64,000 nucleotides of DNA from positions 1 through 64,000 of the forward strand of contig SVCA01000010.1 of assembly GCA_015058625.1 (NCBI GenBank), given 5' to 3'. Made by a program: the position numbers and the translations under genes. Under the pieces are notes generated by a model. That model was not told the origin of the DNA. It saw nothing but the letters and a program-made list of their open reading frames with translations, and searched no databases. Source of the stretch: Pseudoselenomonas ruminantium. Lineage in GTDB: Bacteria; Bacillota; Negativicutes; Selenomonadales; Selenomonadaceae. Positions 8,824-17,988 of the stretch are shown in pieces; position 1 is the stretch's first letter, and each line of letters opens with the position of its first letter.

Positions 8824-10157
8824 TGAAAGATATCATCATCATTGGAGCGGGCCTTTCCGGGGCCGAAGCCGTCTGGCAGGCAGCCAATATGGGAGCGAAG
8901 GTAACGCTTTATGAAATGCGCCCGGTTAAGTCCACTCCTGCCCATAAGACCGCGGAGTTTGCCGAATTGGTCTGCAGCAACTCCCTGCGGGGGGCTGGCA
9001 TGGAAAATGCCGTGGGCGTGCTCAAAGAGGAAATGCGCCGTCTTAATTCCATCATTATGGAAGCTGCCGATGCTACGAAAGTACCGGCAGGCGGAGCACT
9101 GGCCGTAGACCGCCATGGGTTCAGCCAGTATATCACCGAGAAGGTGAGCAGCCACCCCAATATCACGGTTATTCACGAGGAAATCGAGACGATTCCCTTG
9201 CGGGACGATGCCATTACCATTGTGGCCAGCGGCCCGCTGACGGAAGGCAAACTGGCCGAGGAAATTGCCAAACTTACCGGTAATGATTCCTTGTACTTCT
9301 ATGATGCGGCAGCGCCGATTGTGAGCCTCGAATCCGTGGATATGACTAAGGCCTATCGGGCTTCCCGTTATGGCAAGGGTGAGGCAGCATATATCAACTG
9401 CCCCATGACCAAGGAAGAATATCAGGCGTTCTGGACGGAACTTGTCAACGCAGAAAAAGCGCCGACCAAGGATTTTGAGAAGGAAAAATTCTTTGAAGGC
9501 TGCATGCCCGTAGAGGTTATGGCCAGCCGCGGGGAGGACACCCTGCTCTTTGGCCCGCTTAAACCTGTGGGACTGGAACATCCCGAAACCGGGGTACGCC
9601 CCTATGCGGTGGTGCAGCTGAGGCAGGATAATGCTTCGGCTACACTCTACAATATCGTGGGCTTCCAGACCCATCTCAAATGGCCGGAACAGCGCCGCGT
9701 TTTTGGCATGATTCCGGGACTGGAGAACGCAGAATTCCTGCGCTATGGCGTTATGCATCGCAATACCTTCCTGAATTCGCCGACGCATATGCGGCCTACC
9801 TTCCAGTTCAAGGGCATTGACAATCTGTTCTTTGCCGGGCAGATGACCGGCGTAGAGGGCTATGTGGAATCGGCAGCTTCGGGACTGGTGGCAGGTGTAA
9901 ACGCCGCGCGTATGGCCATGGGCAAGGAACCTCTGGTATTCCCCGAGGAAACCTGTCATGGCGCTTTGGCACATTACATCACTACCAGCGAAGCCAAGCA
10001 CTTCCAGCCCATGAATGTGAACTTTGGCATCCTGCCCACCATTGTTATGCGCAATGAGAACGGCAAGATTATCAAAGATAAAAAAGCCAAGAAAATGAAA
10101 CTTGCGGAGCGGGCTTTAGCTGCCATTGATGCGTTCAAGCCTGCTATTGGAGGTTGA
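8823..10157 (+). CDS. trmFO: Folate-dependent tRNA (uracil-54-C5)-methyltransferase
   Basis: FAD- and methylene-tetrahydrofolate-dependent enzyme making 5-methyluridine at position 54 in the T-loop of tRNA. 444 aa, full family length. The N-terminal dinucleotide-binding motif is [16 protein letters not shown], followed by YEMRP and [10 protein letters not shown], both characteristic of TrmFO. The start ATG overlaps the topA stop (TAATG), so the genes are translationally coupled. In Bacillus xerC/codV lies between this gene and hslV; it is absent here. Confidence 0.96.
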   Translation: MKDIIIIGAGLSGAEAVWQAANMGAKVTLYEMRPVKSTPAHKTAEFAELVCSNSLRGAGMENAVGVLKEEMRRLNSIIMEAADATKVPAGGALAVDRHGFSQYITEKVSSHPNITVIHEEIETIPLRDDAITIVASGPLTEGKLAEEIAKLTGNDSLYFYDAAAPIVSLESVDMTKAYRASRYGKGEAAYINCPMTKEEYQAFWTELVNAEKAPTKDFEKEKFFEGCMPVEVMASRGEDTLLFGPLKPVGLEHPETGVRPYAVVQLRQDNASATLYNIVGFQTHLKWPEQRRVFGMIPGLENAEFLRYGVMHRNTFLNSPTHMRPTFQFKGIDNLFFAGQMTGVEGYVESAASGLVAGVNAARMAMGKEPLVFPEETCHGALAHYITTSEAKHFQPMNVNFGILPTIVMRNENGKIIKDKKAKKMKLAERALAAIDAFKPAIGG

Positions 10158-10166
10158 TTAGATATC

Positions 10167-10709
10167 ATGGAAAAACAATTTCATGCAACGACAATCTGTG
10201 CCGTGCGTAAGAATGGCAAAACTGCCATTGCTGGTGACGGTCAGGTGACTTTCGGTGAACATACCATTATGAAGGCCAACGCCCGCAAGGTGCGCCGCCT
10301 TTACCATAATCAGGTGCTGGCAGGCTTTGCCGGTTCCGTGGCCGATGCCTTTACGCTGTTCGAGAAGTTTGAGGCGAAGCTGGAAAGCTATAATGGCAAT
10401 CTGCAGCGGGCGGCAGTCGAGCTGGCCAAGGAATGGCGTACGGACAAAATCCTGCGCAAATTGGAAGCCCTGCTGCTGGTCGCCGACAAGGACACCATGC
10501 TGATGCTCTCCGGCAACGGCGAAGTCATTGAACCGGACGGGGATGTGGCCGCCATTGGTTCCGGCGGCTTCTATGCGCTGTCTGCCGGCCGTGCCATGGC
10601 CAAGCATACGGAGATGAGCGCGGGCGAGATTGCCAAAGAAGCGCTATCCATTGCGGCGGATATCTGCGTATTTACCAATCATAACATCAAGGTGGAGGAA
10701 CTGGACTAA
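10167..10709 (+). CDS. hslV: ATP-dependent protease proteolytic subunit HslV (ClpQ)
   Basis: N-terminal-nucleophile threonine protease that forms the double-ring core of the HslUV protease in the cytosol. 180 aa. [14 protein letters not shown] places the TT pair (residues 8-9) that provides the N-terminal nucleophile after removal of a short propeptide, as in Bacillus Clp[11 protein letters not shown] and [18 protein letters not shown] are family signatures. The stop codon is directly followed by the hslU start. Confidence 0.97.
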   Translation: MEKQFHATTICAVRKNGKTAIAGDGQVTFGEHTIMKANARKVRRLYHNQVLAGFAGSVADAFTLFEKFEAKLESYNGNLQRAAVELAKEWRTDKILRKLEALLLVADKDTMLMLSGNGEVIEPDGDVAAIGSGGFYALSAGRAMAKHTEMSAGEIAKEALSIAADICVFTNHNIKVEELD

Positions 10710-12110
10710 ATGGAAGAACTTTTTGGTACGAATGAACAGACTCCGCGTCAGATTGTGGAGGAACTCAATAAATATATCGTAGGCCAGGACGAAGCGAAAA
10801 AGTCAGTGGCCATTGCTCTGCGCAACCGTTGGCGCAGCCGTAAGCTTCCTGCAGATATGCAGGAAGATGTAGTGCCCAAGAACATCCTGATGATTGGCTC
10901 CACTGGCGTGGGCAAGACGGAAATTGCCCGCCGTCTGGCAAAGCTCGTTAAAGCCCCGTTCATCAAGGTGGAAGCCACGAAGTTTACCGAAGTGGGCTAT
11001 GTGGGCCGTGATGTGGAATCCATCATCCGTGACCTTGCGGAAACCTCTGTGCGCATGGTGCGCCAGCAGCGTATCGAATCCGTTCAGGACAAGGCCAAGG
11101 AAATGGCGGAAGAACGCATTCTCGATGTATTTGTTCCGGAACCCAAGAAGAATACGAATCCTTTGGGACGTCTCTTTGGCGGCAGTGATGATGCCGAAGA
11201 GAAAGAGGAACAGCCGGCCGAGCCGAAGTATCAGGCTGGCCGTGAATGGGTGCGCAAACGTCTGCAGAAGGGCGAATTGGAACAGGAAACCATTGAGATT
11301 GATGTGGAAGATTCCGGCAAGCCCATGGTGGGCATGTTTGCCGGTTCCAGTCTCGAAAGCATGGGTGACAACATTCAGGACATGATTGGCAACCTGATGC
11401 CCAAGCGTCATCGCAAGCGCAAGGTAACGGTCGAGCAGGCCCGCAAGATTTTCACGCAGGAAGAAGCGGACAAGCTTATCGATATGGAAGCTGTGGCCGA
11501 TGAAGCGGTTAAGGTGGCAGAGTACAGCGGCATTGTGTTCCTCGACGAAATCGATAAAGTTGCCGTCAAGGGCAATAGCTCCGGGGCAGATGTGAGCCGC
11601 GAAGGTGTACAGCGCGATATTCTGCCGATTGTCGAAGGTTCGACCGTTATGACGAAGTACGGCCCCTTAAAGACCGACCATGTGCTCTTTATTGCCGCCG
11701 GTGCCTTCCATATGGCCAAGCCTTCAGATTTGATTCCGGAATTACAGGGCCGGTTCCCAATTCGTGTGGAACTCAAGTCCCTGCGCAAGGAAGACTTCCA
11801 GAAAATCCTCACCGAACCGCAGAATGCGCTGATTAAGCAGTATCAGGCTATGCTGGCAACTGAAGGAGTGGAACTGGAATTCAAGGACGAAGCCATCGGC
11901 CGTCTGGCACAGCTGGCCTGTGATGTCAACGAGCAGGCCGAGGATATCGGTGCCCGCCGCCTGCACACCTTGCTGGAAAAACTGCTCGAAGAAGTCAGCT
12001 TCACCGCTCCGGAACTTACGGAGAAGAAGGTCGTCATCGATGCGGCTTATGTGGACAAGCAGCTGGCTGACATTGTGGTGAACCGCGACTTGTCGCAATT
12101 TATTCTGTAA
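10710..12110 (+). CDS. hslU: HslU (ClpY) AAA+ unfoldase of the HslUV protease
   Basis: Hexameric ATPase that recognises, unfolds and feeds substrates to HslV. 466 aa. Walker A is GSTGVGKT (residues 63-70) and Walker B is VFLDEIDK. The intermediate domain (about 110-235) contains the long acidic insertion usual for the family. GRFPIRVEL (sensor region) and the C-terminal [18 protein letters not shown] motif are conserved, and the protein ends in the ILstyle hydrophobic tail (SQFIL) that docks into HslV. A hairpin at 12122 follows the stop. Confidence 0.97.
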   Translation: MEELFGTNEQTPRQIVEELNKYIVGQDEAKKSVAIALRNRWRSRKLPADMQEDVVPKNILMIGSTGVGKTEIARRLAKLVKAPFIKVEATKFTEVGYVGRDVESIIRDLAETSVRMVRQQRIESVQDKAKEMAEERILDVFVPEPKKNTNPLGRLFGGSDDAEEKEEQPAEPKYQAGREWVRKRLQKGELEQETIEIDVEDSGKPMVGMFAGSSLESMGDNIQDMIGNLMPKRHRKRKVTVEQARKIFTQEEADKLIDMEAVADEAVKVAEYSGIVFLDEIDKVAVKGNSSGADVSREGVQRDILPIVEGSTVMTKYGPLKTDHVLFIAAGAFHMAKPSDLIPELQGRFPIRVELKSLRKEDFQKILTEPQNALIKQYQAMLATEGVELEFKDEAIGRLAQLACDVNEQAEDIGARRLHTLLEKLLEEVSFTAPELTEKKVVIDAAYVDKQLADIVVNRDLSQFIL

Positions 12111-12121
12111 TTGACCGTGAT

Positions 12122-12149
12122 AAAAGGAATCTGCTTGCAGATTCCTTTT
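12122..12149 (+). terminator. Hairpin after hslU
   Basis: A 13-bp inverted repeat (12122-12134 with 12137-12149) whose arms carry AAAA and TTTT. It lies 12 nt after the hslU stop and could act as an intrinsic terminator, though there is no T run beyond the stem. Confidence 0.6.
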
Positions 12150-12305
12150 GCGCTGACAGAAATAATATGAAAATTTAATTAAAAATATTATTCAGCATCT
12201 ATGATTATTTCGAAAAATGTGATAAAATATCATTAGATGTGTATATGATGGCCTGGTGGGTACTGTGTCAGGCTGTCGAAATATTTTGTAAAGGAGAAAG
12301 GCTAC

Positions 12306-13082
12306 ATGGCATCTTTATTAGAGAAAACAAGAAAAATCAACCGGCTCCTGCAGCGTTCCGAGAATGTGGAATACGATGGAATTTCCCGCGTTCTCAGCAA
12401 CGTTTTGAATGCGAACGTCTATATTACCAACAAGAAGGGCAAGATTTTCGGTTATGCCTTTGTGGATGATTTCGAATGTGACCTGATGGTGGACAAGGTT
12501 ATCAATCAGGGTGAGTTCCCCAAGACTTATGTGAACTGGCTCATGCGCATGGATGAAACCAACGCCAATCTCCATTCCAAGACGGGCATGTGCGCTTATG
12601 AAGAAAATACGAAGTGCCTGTTCAACGGCAAGAACACGACCATCGTTCCGATTTATGGTGTAGGTGAACGTATCGGTACGCTGGTGGTGGCTAAGTATGA
12701 CGAAGAGTTCAGCGATGAAGATTTGCTGCTCTGCGAATACGGCGCTACGGTTGTGGGGATGGAAATGCTCCGCGACCATGCTGAAAAAATCGAAATCGAA
12801 GCGCGCAAGAAAGCTACGGTACAGATTGCGCTCAACACCCTCTCCTTCTCCGAGAGCCGTGCAGCCAAAGCAATTCTCGAAGCTCTGCCGGATACGGAAG
12901 GCCTCCTGGTCGCTTCCAAGATTGCCGACAAGGTGAAGATTACCCGCTCCGTTATCGTTAACGCCCTGCGCAAGTTCGAGTCCGCCGGCGTTATCTCTTC
13001 CAAGTCTCTGGGCATGAAGGGCACGTACATCAAGGTACTCAACGAGTACCTGCTCGAAGAAGTACAGAAACTGAAAATCTGA
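12306..13082 (+). CDS. codY: GTP- and branched-chain amino acid-sensing pleiotropic repressor CodY
   Basis: Global regulator that represses stationary-phase, amino-acid and often motility genes when GTP and branched-chain amino acids are plentiful. 258 aa, standard length. The N-terminal GAF domain (about residues 1-155) is followed by a winged helix-turn-helix whose recognition segment is KITRSVIVNALRKFESAGV and which ends GMKGTYIKVLN, the near-invariant CodY C-terminus. An AAAGGAGAAAGG ribosome-binding site lies just before the ATG. It has a terminator of its own and sits between hslU and flgB exactly as in Bacillus, so control of the adjacent flagellar genes is plausible but not shown here. 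Confidence 0.97.
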   Translation: MASLLEKTRKINRLLQRSENVEYDGISRVLSNVLNANVYITNKKGKIFGYAFVDDFECDLMVDKVINQGEFPKTYVNWLMRMDETNANLHSKTGMCAYEENTKCLFNGKNTTIVPIYGVGERIGTLVVAKYDEEFSDEDLLLCEYGATVVGMEMLRDHAEKIEIEARKKATVQIALNTLSFSESRAAKAILEALPDTEGLLVASKIADKVKITRSVIVNALRKFESAGVISSKSLGMKGTYIKVLNEYLLEEVQKLKI

Positions 13083-13097
13083 TTTGGATTCCTTTGG

Positions 13098-13130
13098 GAC
13101 CGGCACCTGTGTGCCGGTCTTATATTTTAT
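13098..13130 (+). terminator. Intrinsic terminator of codY
   Basis: A perfect 9-bp GC-rich stem (13098-13106 with 13111-13119), a CTGT loop and a T-rich tail, 16 nt after the codY stop. Confidence 0.85.
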
Positions 13131-13274
13131 TTATTTTTTTTAGAAATCGCTATAGATTTGCCAAGAAAAAAATGATAAAGTGGGAAGGAGTTAGAGGGCT
13201 TATGTAGAAAATAAATAAAAGGCAACTATAAGGACAGATTAAAAATTGGCAGGAAGAAAGGGTGTGATTCCGGC

Positions 13275-13697
13275 ATGCTGGAGCAGATAATGAATTCGTC
13301 TAATTTCGATTACCTTTCCCGGGGGCTGGAAGCCGCTAATTTGCGTCAGGAAGTTATCAGCAACAATATTGCCAATGTCAACACGCCTCATTTCAAGCGA
13401 AGTGCGGTGAACTTTGAAGATTTGTTGGCCAAGGAGCTCCATCTGGATGATGATGTGAACCGGCTGGCGATTGTCCGCACCCATGACCGGCACTTGCCTA
13501 TACCGATACATGGCAAGGTTCACGCTGTAATCGAAGAAGATGATACGACGACAATGCGTGTGGACGACAACAATGTGGATATTGATATTGAGATGGCAGG
13601 GCTGTCCAAGAATCAGCTGTATTACAATGCAATGACTACACAGCTGGGCGGCTTTATGACCAAGATGAAGAATGTTATCACCAGCGGCCAGAGTTAA
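13275..13697 (+). CDS. flgB: Flagellar basal-body rod protein FlgB
   Basis: Proximal rod subunit exported through the flagellar type III apparatus. 140 aa. The N-terminal segment LRQEVISNNIANVNTPHFKR is the shared rod/hook motif, and the C-terminal half has the heptad-rich helix found in axial proteins. It opens the flagellar cluster. The 190 bp upstream are AT-rich; a start promoter must lie there, but no convincing -35/-10 pair was identified. An alternative ATG lies 15 nt downstream. Confidence 0.95.
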   Translation: MLEQIMNSSNFDYLSRGLEAANLRQEVISNNIANVNTPHFKRSAVNFEDLLAKELHLDDDVNRLAIVRTHDRHLPIPIHGKVHAVIEEDDTTTMRVDDNNVDIDIEMAGLSKNQLYYNAMTTQLGGFMTKMKNVITSGQS

Positions 13698-13727
13698 GCT
13701 GGTGATAGAAAGTGTAAGGGAATAATT

Positions 13728-14174
13728 ATGAGCATGTTTCTAGGGATAGATGCGGCGGCTTCGGGCCTTACCGCAGAACGGCTGCGTATGGATGTTATCT
13801 CCAACAACATCGCCAATGCCAATACAACCCGAACGCAGGAGGGCGGAGCTTACCACCGGCGTTATGTGGTCTTTGAACCACGGACGAAGAATGACGGCCC
13901 CTTTCAGAGTTTTTTGAAAAAAGCGGCAAACAAGCTGGAGGCCGGAGATGGTGTACGGGCAACCCGCATCGAAAGCGATAACACCCAGGGCCCGCTGGTC
14001 TATGATCCAGGACATCCGGATGCCAATGCTGACGGTTATGTGGAACGGCCCAATATCAATGTAGTGGCAGAGATGGTGGATATGATTACCGCCTCCAGGG
14101 CTTATGAAGCCAATACCACGACGATTAATGCCGCCAAGTCCATGGTGACCAAGGCCTTGGAAATGGGCAAGTGA
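13728..14174 (+). CDS. flgC: Flagellar basal-body rod protein FlgC
   Basis: Rod subunit, 148 aa. ISNNIANANTTRTQEGGAYH near the N-terminus is the rod-protein signature, and VDMITASRAYEANTTTINAA near the C-terminus matches the family closely. It lies 30 nt downstream of flgB and is evidently in the same transcript. Confidence 0.96.
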   Translation: MSMFLGIDAAASGLTAERLRMDVISNNIANANTTRTQEGGAYHRRYVVFEPRTKNDGPFQSFLKKAANKLEAGDGVRATRIESDNTQGPLVYDPGHPDANADGYVERPNINVVAEMVDMITASRAYEANTTTINAAKSMVTKALEMGK

Positions 14175-14209
14175 AATTAGGGATGCTTTTGATTTGAGAG
14201 GATAGAGAT

Positions 14210-14512
14210 ATGGAAATTGCACCACTTGCGATGACTCCGGTGTCTATGCACGCCACGAGTCATCTGGGAGAAAATCAGGAACCAAAGGAAGTGCAAAGCT
14301 TCGGTCAGTATCTGACGGCTGCTTTGAAGAAAACAAACGCATTACAGCTGGAGTCCGACAGGCAAAATGCCCTGCTGGCAGCTGGGAGAATTGAAGATGT
14401 ATCCCAGGTGGTTATTGCCTCCCAGAAGGCCGATATAGCCCTCCAGCTGACCCTTCAAATGAGAAACAGAGCCATGAGTGCTTATCAGGAAATTATGCGC
14501 ATGCAAGTGTAA
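14210..14512 (+). CDS. fliE: Flagellar hook-basal body complex protein FliE
   Basis: Adaptor joining the MS ring to the rod. 100 aa, normal size. The C-terminal half, including DVSQVVIASQKADIALQLTL and ending RNRAMSAYQEIMRMQV, is strongly FliE-like. It follows flgC and precedes fliF, the invariant order. GAGAGGATAGAG provides the ribosome-binding site. Confidence 0.95.
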   Translation: MEIAPLAMTPVSMHATSHLGENQEPKEVQSFGQYLTAALKKTNALQLESDRQNALLAAGRIEDVSQVVIASQKADIALQLTLQMRNRAMSAYQEIMRMQV

Positions 14513-14552
14513 CGGCTAATACAGTGTAATTCTACGTGAAGGGATTGAGATC

Positions 14553-16142
14553 ATGGGAGATTGGAAAGAGCGGTATAAGGAGCTGCTGGAGAGATTCAGT
14601 AAGCGCCAGCGGTATATTATGCTGGGCTCCGCTTTGGCTATTCTCATTGCCATCATTGGTGTAAGTGCGTGGTATGGCAATAAGCCGGATATGGTTCCCC
14701 TGTTTACCAATATGGAAACCAAGGATGCCGGTGAAGTAGCTGCAAAATTGAAAGAAGCCAAAATCGAATACGAAGTACAGGAAACGCGGCAAGGCACTAC
14801 CATCATGGTTCCCTCACGGGATGTGCATAATGCACGGCTTGATTTGTCTACGCAGGGACTGCCCCGGGGCAACAAAGGTTTTGAAATCTTTGATGACAGC
14901 AAGCTGGGCGTTACGGAATTCCAGAATAAGGTCAACTATCTGCAGGCTTTGCAGGGCGAACTGACCAGAACCATTGAACAGATTGCAGCCGTGGAAAAGG
15001 CACGGGTTCATATCGTTTTGCCGGAAGACAGTCTCTATAAGAAGAATGAGAAGCCCGCTACGGCCTCAATTATGCTTCATCTGCGGCCTAATATGGAATT
15101 ATCCAAAAAGGAAATCAAGGGCATTGTCAATCTGGCAGCCAACAGTGTGCAGGGGTTGAAACCGGAAAATATCACTGTGGTGAACGATACAGGCAAAATC
15201 CTCAATGACCCCGACGAAAATGAGGAACAGACAGTCGGTGTCAAAACGATGACGCAGCTGGAGATGACCAAGAAGGTTCAGGATAATATCCAGAAGAATA
15301 TCCAGTCCATGCTGGATGATTCCATGGGGGAGGGCAAGGCTTTTGCCCGGGTCAGCGTGGAGCTGGACTTTGACGACAGAACCACCGACAAGCAGACCTT
15401 TACCCCCGTGGTGGACGATTCCGGTATTATCCGCAGCCAGCAGGATTTGAGTGAGACCTATAGCGGTACTTCGACCCAGCCTGGCGGTGCAGCCGGTGTC
15501 CAGTCCAATGTACCCGGCTATGTGGCTCAGAACAACAATGCCAATGCGGATTATGAGAAAAAGGAATCCACGAAAAACTATGAAATAAATGAAGAAAAAT
15601 CCAAGACGGTGGCAGCACCCGGCTCTATCCGCCGCTTGACGGTGGCGGTGCTGGTGGATGATACCGTGACCCAGCAGCAGCAGGACAGCATTATGCGGAC
15701 GGTCAGCAGTGCGGCAGGTATCAACACGGACCGTGGTGATACGGTTTCGGTTGAACCACTGCCATTTAGCACGGAACTTCGTGACCGCCGTGCTGCGGAG
15801 GAAAAGGCTGCAAAAGACAGGGAAGATATGATTCTCTACGGCACCATTGCCGCAATTTTGCTGGTACTGGCTGCTATCGGCGGCTACCTCTACTATCGCC
15901 GCAAGAAGAAGTTGGAAGCTATCGCGGCCGAGCAGGAGAGAATCCGTCAGGAGGAGGAAGCAAGGAGAAAATTGGAAGAAGAAGAACGCGCAGCACTCCT
16001 CGCCGCTGGTGCCTTGGATGTTGAAGAACTTACTGAAGAAGAACAGCAGCACCTCACCGAAAAACAGACCCTGCAGCAGCTTATCGACCAGCGGCCTGCT
16101 GAGGTGGCTATGCTTGTTAAAACCTGGCTTGCGGAGGAATGA
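14553..16142 (+). CDS. fliF: Flagellar MS-ring protein FliF
   Basis: Forms the membrane/supramembrane ring on which the flagellum is built. 529 aa. There are transmembrane helices at about residues 20-42 and 426-448. The periplasmic region between them holds the YscJ/FliF ring-building motifs (MVPLFTNMETKDAGEV, VEKARVHIVLPEDSLY). The C-terminal cytoplasmic tail (Glu/Arg-rich, then LAEE) would bind FliG. The gene ends 3 nt before the fliG start. Confidence 0.97.
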   Translation: MGDWKERYKELLERFSKRQRYIMLGSALAILIAIIGVSAWYGNKPDMVPLFTNMETKDAGEVAAKLKEAKIEYEVQETRQGTTIMVPSRDVHNARLDLSTQGLPRGNKGFEIFDDSKLGVTEFQNKVNYLQALQGELTRTIEQIAAVEKARVHIVLPEDSLYKKNEKPATASIMLHLRPNMELSKKEIKGIVNLAANSVQGLKPENITVVNDTGKILNDPDENEEQTVGVKTMTQLEMTKKVQDNIQKNIQSMLDDSMGEGKAFARVSVELDFDDRTTDKQTFTPVVDDSGIIRSQQDLSETYSGTSTQPGGAAGVQSNVPGYVAQNNNANADYEKKESTKNYEINEEKSKTVAAPGSIRRLTVAVLVDDTVTQQQQDSIMRTVSSAAGINTDRGDTVSVEPLPFSTELRDRRAAEEKAAKDREDMILYGTIAAILLVLAAIGGYLYYRRKKKLEAIAAEQERIRQEEEARRKLEEEERAALLAAGALDVEELTEEEQQHLTEKQTLQQLIDQRPAEVAMLVKTWLAEE

Positions 16143-16145
16143 CCT

Positions 16146-17180
16146 ATGGCACTTGAAGATATGTATGGCGATAGTGAGGAAGAACAGCTCACTAATACAG
16201 AGAAGGCGGCCATTTTGTTCATTGCTCTGGGGCCGGAGTATTCGGCGAAATTGTTTCAGCATTTGGCCGATGATGAAATTGAGCGTATAACCCTGGAAAT
16301 TGCGAATCATAAAAAGGTAAGTTCTGAGGTTAAGTCCAAAGTTGTCAGTGAGTTTTATCAGATGGCCATGGCCAGCGACTACATTTCCACAGGCGGTTTG
16401 GAATATGCACAGAACGTACTGGAGAAGGCACTGGGTTCGGAAAAGGCGATGGAAATTCTCAATCGTCTCACCACGAGCCTGCAGGTTCGTCCGTTCGACT
16501 TCCTGCGCAAGACAGACCCTTCTCAGCTCATGAACTTCATCAACAACGAGCATCCCCAGACCATTGCGCTCATCATGGCTTATCTGGACCCGGACCAGGC
16601 GGCAACGGTACTTGGTTCCCTGTCGCCGGAAGCTCAGGCCGATGTAGCCCGGCGCATTGCCCAGATGGACAGAACGTCGCCGGATATTATTCGCGAGGTG
16701 GAACGGGTGCTCGAACGCAAACTTTCCTCTCTGGTTACGCAGGACTTCACCACGGCAGGCGGTGTCAAGGCCATCGTGGAAGTGCTCAACCGGGTGGACC
16801 GTACCACAGAAAAATCCATTATCGAAACCTTGGAAGTGGACAATCCGGAACTGGCGGAAGAAATCAAACGCCTCATGTTCGTATTCGAAGATATCGTTCA
16901 GCTGGACGACCGCTCGCTGCAGATGGTTCTGCGCGAGGTGGATACCAAGGATTTGTCCCTGGCCCTCAAGGCTACGCCTCAGGAAGTGGCGGACAAGGTT
17001 TACCGAAATATGTCGAAACGTGCCGCCGATATGCTCCGCGAAGAAATCGAGTTTATGGGCCCGGTAAAGATTCGCGACGTAGAAGAGGCACAGCAGAAGG
17101 TCGTCAACGTCATCCGCGTACTGGAAGACAAGGGCGATATCGTAGTATCGCGTGGACAGGGAGACGAGATGATTGTCTAG
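16146..17180 (+). CDS. fliG: Flagellar motor switch protein FliG
   Basis: C-ring protein linking the MS ring to the stator and converting ion flow to torque. 344 aa. The N-terminal domain (NTEKAAILFIALGPEYSAKL) binds FliF. The middle domain carries NEHPQTIALIMAYLDPDQAA (EHPQ motif). The C-terminal torque domain has the charged helix with DDRSLQMVLREVDTKDLSLA. The 3' end overlaps the fliH start by 8 nt. Confidence 0.98.
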   Translation: MALEDMYGDSEEEQLTNTEKAAILFIALGPEYSAKLFQHLADDEIERITLEIANHKKVSSEVKSKVVSEFYQMAMASDYISTGGLEYAQNVLEKALGSEKAMEILNRLTTSLQVRPFDFLRKTDPSQLMNFINNEHPQTIALIMAYLDPDQAATVLGSLSPEAQADVARRIAQMDRTSPDIIREVERVLERKLSSLVTQDFTTAGGVKAIVEVLNRVDRTTEKSIIETLEVDNPELAEEIKRLMFVFEDIVQLDDRSLQMVLREVDTKDLSLALKATPQEVADKVYRNMSKRAADMLREEIEFMGPVKIRDVEEAQQKVVNVIRVLEDKGDIVVSRGQGDEMIV

Positions 17181-17964
17181 AGTTATCAAAGCCGCGATAT
17201 GGGAGGAGAATCCTCATCTTATCCATACCCCCGAGCCGCCTAAGCCCGAGGCATCTGCGGCGGAGAACTTTGGCATAGATGAAGAAGCTCAGGCCCGTAT
17301 GCTGGCAGAAATTGCTGCCAAGGAGCAGCGTGCGATTCAGCTCCTGAAGGATGCCAAGGTGGATGCTGAAATCATGCGGCAGGAGGCCAAAGCCGAATGT
17401 GAGCGCATGAAAGCAGAAGCCCAGCAGGAGGTTCAGGATGCTAAGGAAGAAGCCATAAAGCAGGGCCATCAGGAAGGCTATGAAGAAGGCCTAAAAGATG
17501 GGGAAGCCAAAATCCGTGAGGAAATGGCGGCAACCATTGCCGAAGGCAGTGCCCAGGCAGAGAAGACCCTGCGTGATGCCAAGACGGCCACGCGCGACTA
17601 TGTGCAGCAGGCCGAGCAGGATGTGGTGCGCATCGTTATGGCAGTGGTGGAAAAGATATTGCCGCAGCATTTCATCGATGTACCACAGGTGGTACTGCCT
17701 GTGGTGCGGGAGGCCATCTCCAAGGTAAAGGACCAGAAGGAACTGAAAATCCATATTGCGCCGCAGGACTATGATTTGGTGCTGATGGCCCGCAATGAGT
17801 TCCGGGGGCTTCTGACCTATGGTGATGCCACCATTGATTTGGTTTCTGACCAAAGCATGAAGCCGGGGGATTGTCTGATTGAAACGCCTAATGGCACTGT
17901 GGATGCAAGACTTGCCACCCAGATAGAACTGGTACGGCAGGCGATAAAAAATGTTATGCTTTAA
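17173..17964 (+). CDS. fliH: Flagellar assembly protein FliH
   Basis: Regulator that dimerises and holds the export ATPase FliI at the C-ring. 263 aa. The start is a TTG that overlaps the last codons of fliG, implying coupled translation. A central, highly charged helical stretch (about residues 45-140, alternating Ala/Glu/Lys with GHQEGYEEGLKDGEAK, the GxxxG-type repeat typical of FliH) precedes the conserved C-terminal domain (VVRIVMAVVEKILPQ). Confidence 0.93.
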   Translation: MSRVIKAAIWEENPHLIHTPEPPKPEASAAENFGIDEEAQARMLAEIAAKEQRAIQLLKDAKVDAEIMRQEAKAECERMKAEAQQEVQDAKEEAIKQGHQEGYEEGLKDGEAKIREEMAATIAEGSAQAEKTLRDAKTATRDYVQQAEQDVVRIVMAVVEKILPQHFIDVPQVVLPVVREAISKVKDQKELKIHIAPQDYDLVLMARNEFRGLLTYGDATIDLVSDQSMKPGDCLIETPNGTVDARLATQIELVRQAIKNVML

Positions 17965-17988
17965 GCGTTTCCCTTGAGGTATGGCGCT

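Noticed and set aside
12239..12469. A 76-codon frame overlapping the start of codY
   Set aside because: It crosses the codY ribosome-binding site in another frame and has no protein similarity.
13120..13274. A promoter for flgB
   Set aside because: Several TTGCCA-, TATAGA- and TAAAGT-like hexamers occur, but no pair has acceptable spacing, so none is called.
15099..17189. A 696-codon open frame antisense to fliF and fliG
   Set aside because: It spans two well-identified genes on the other strand and is a by-product of their codon use.
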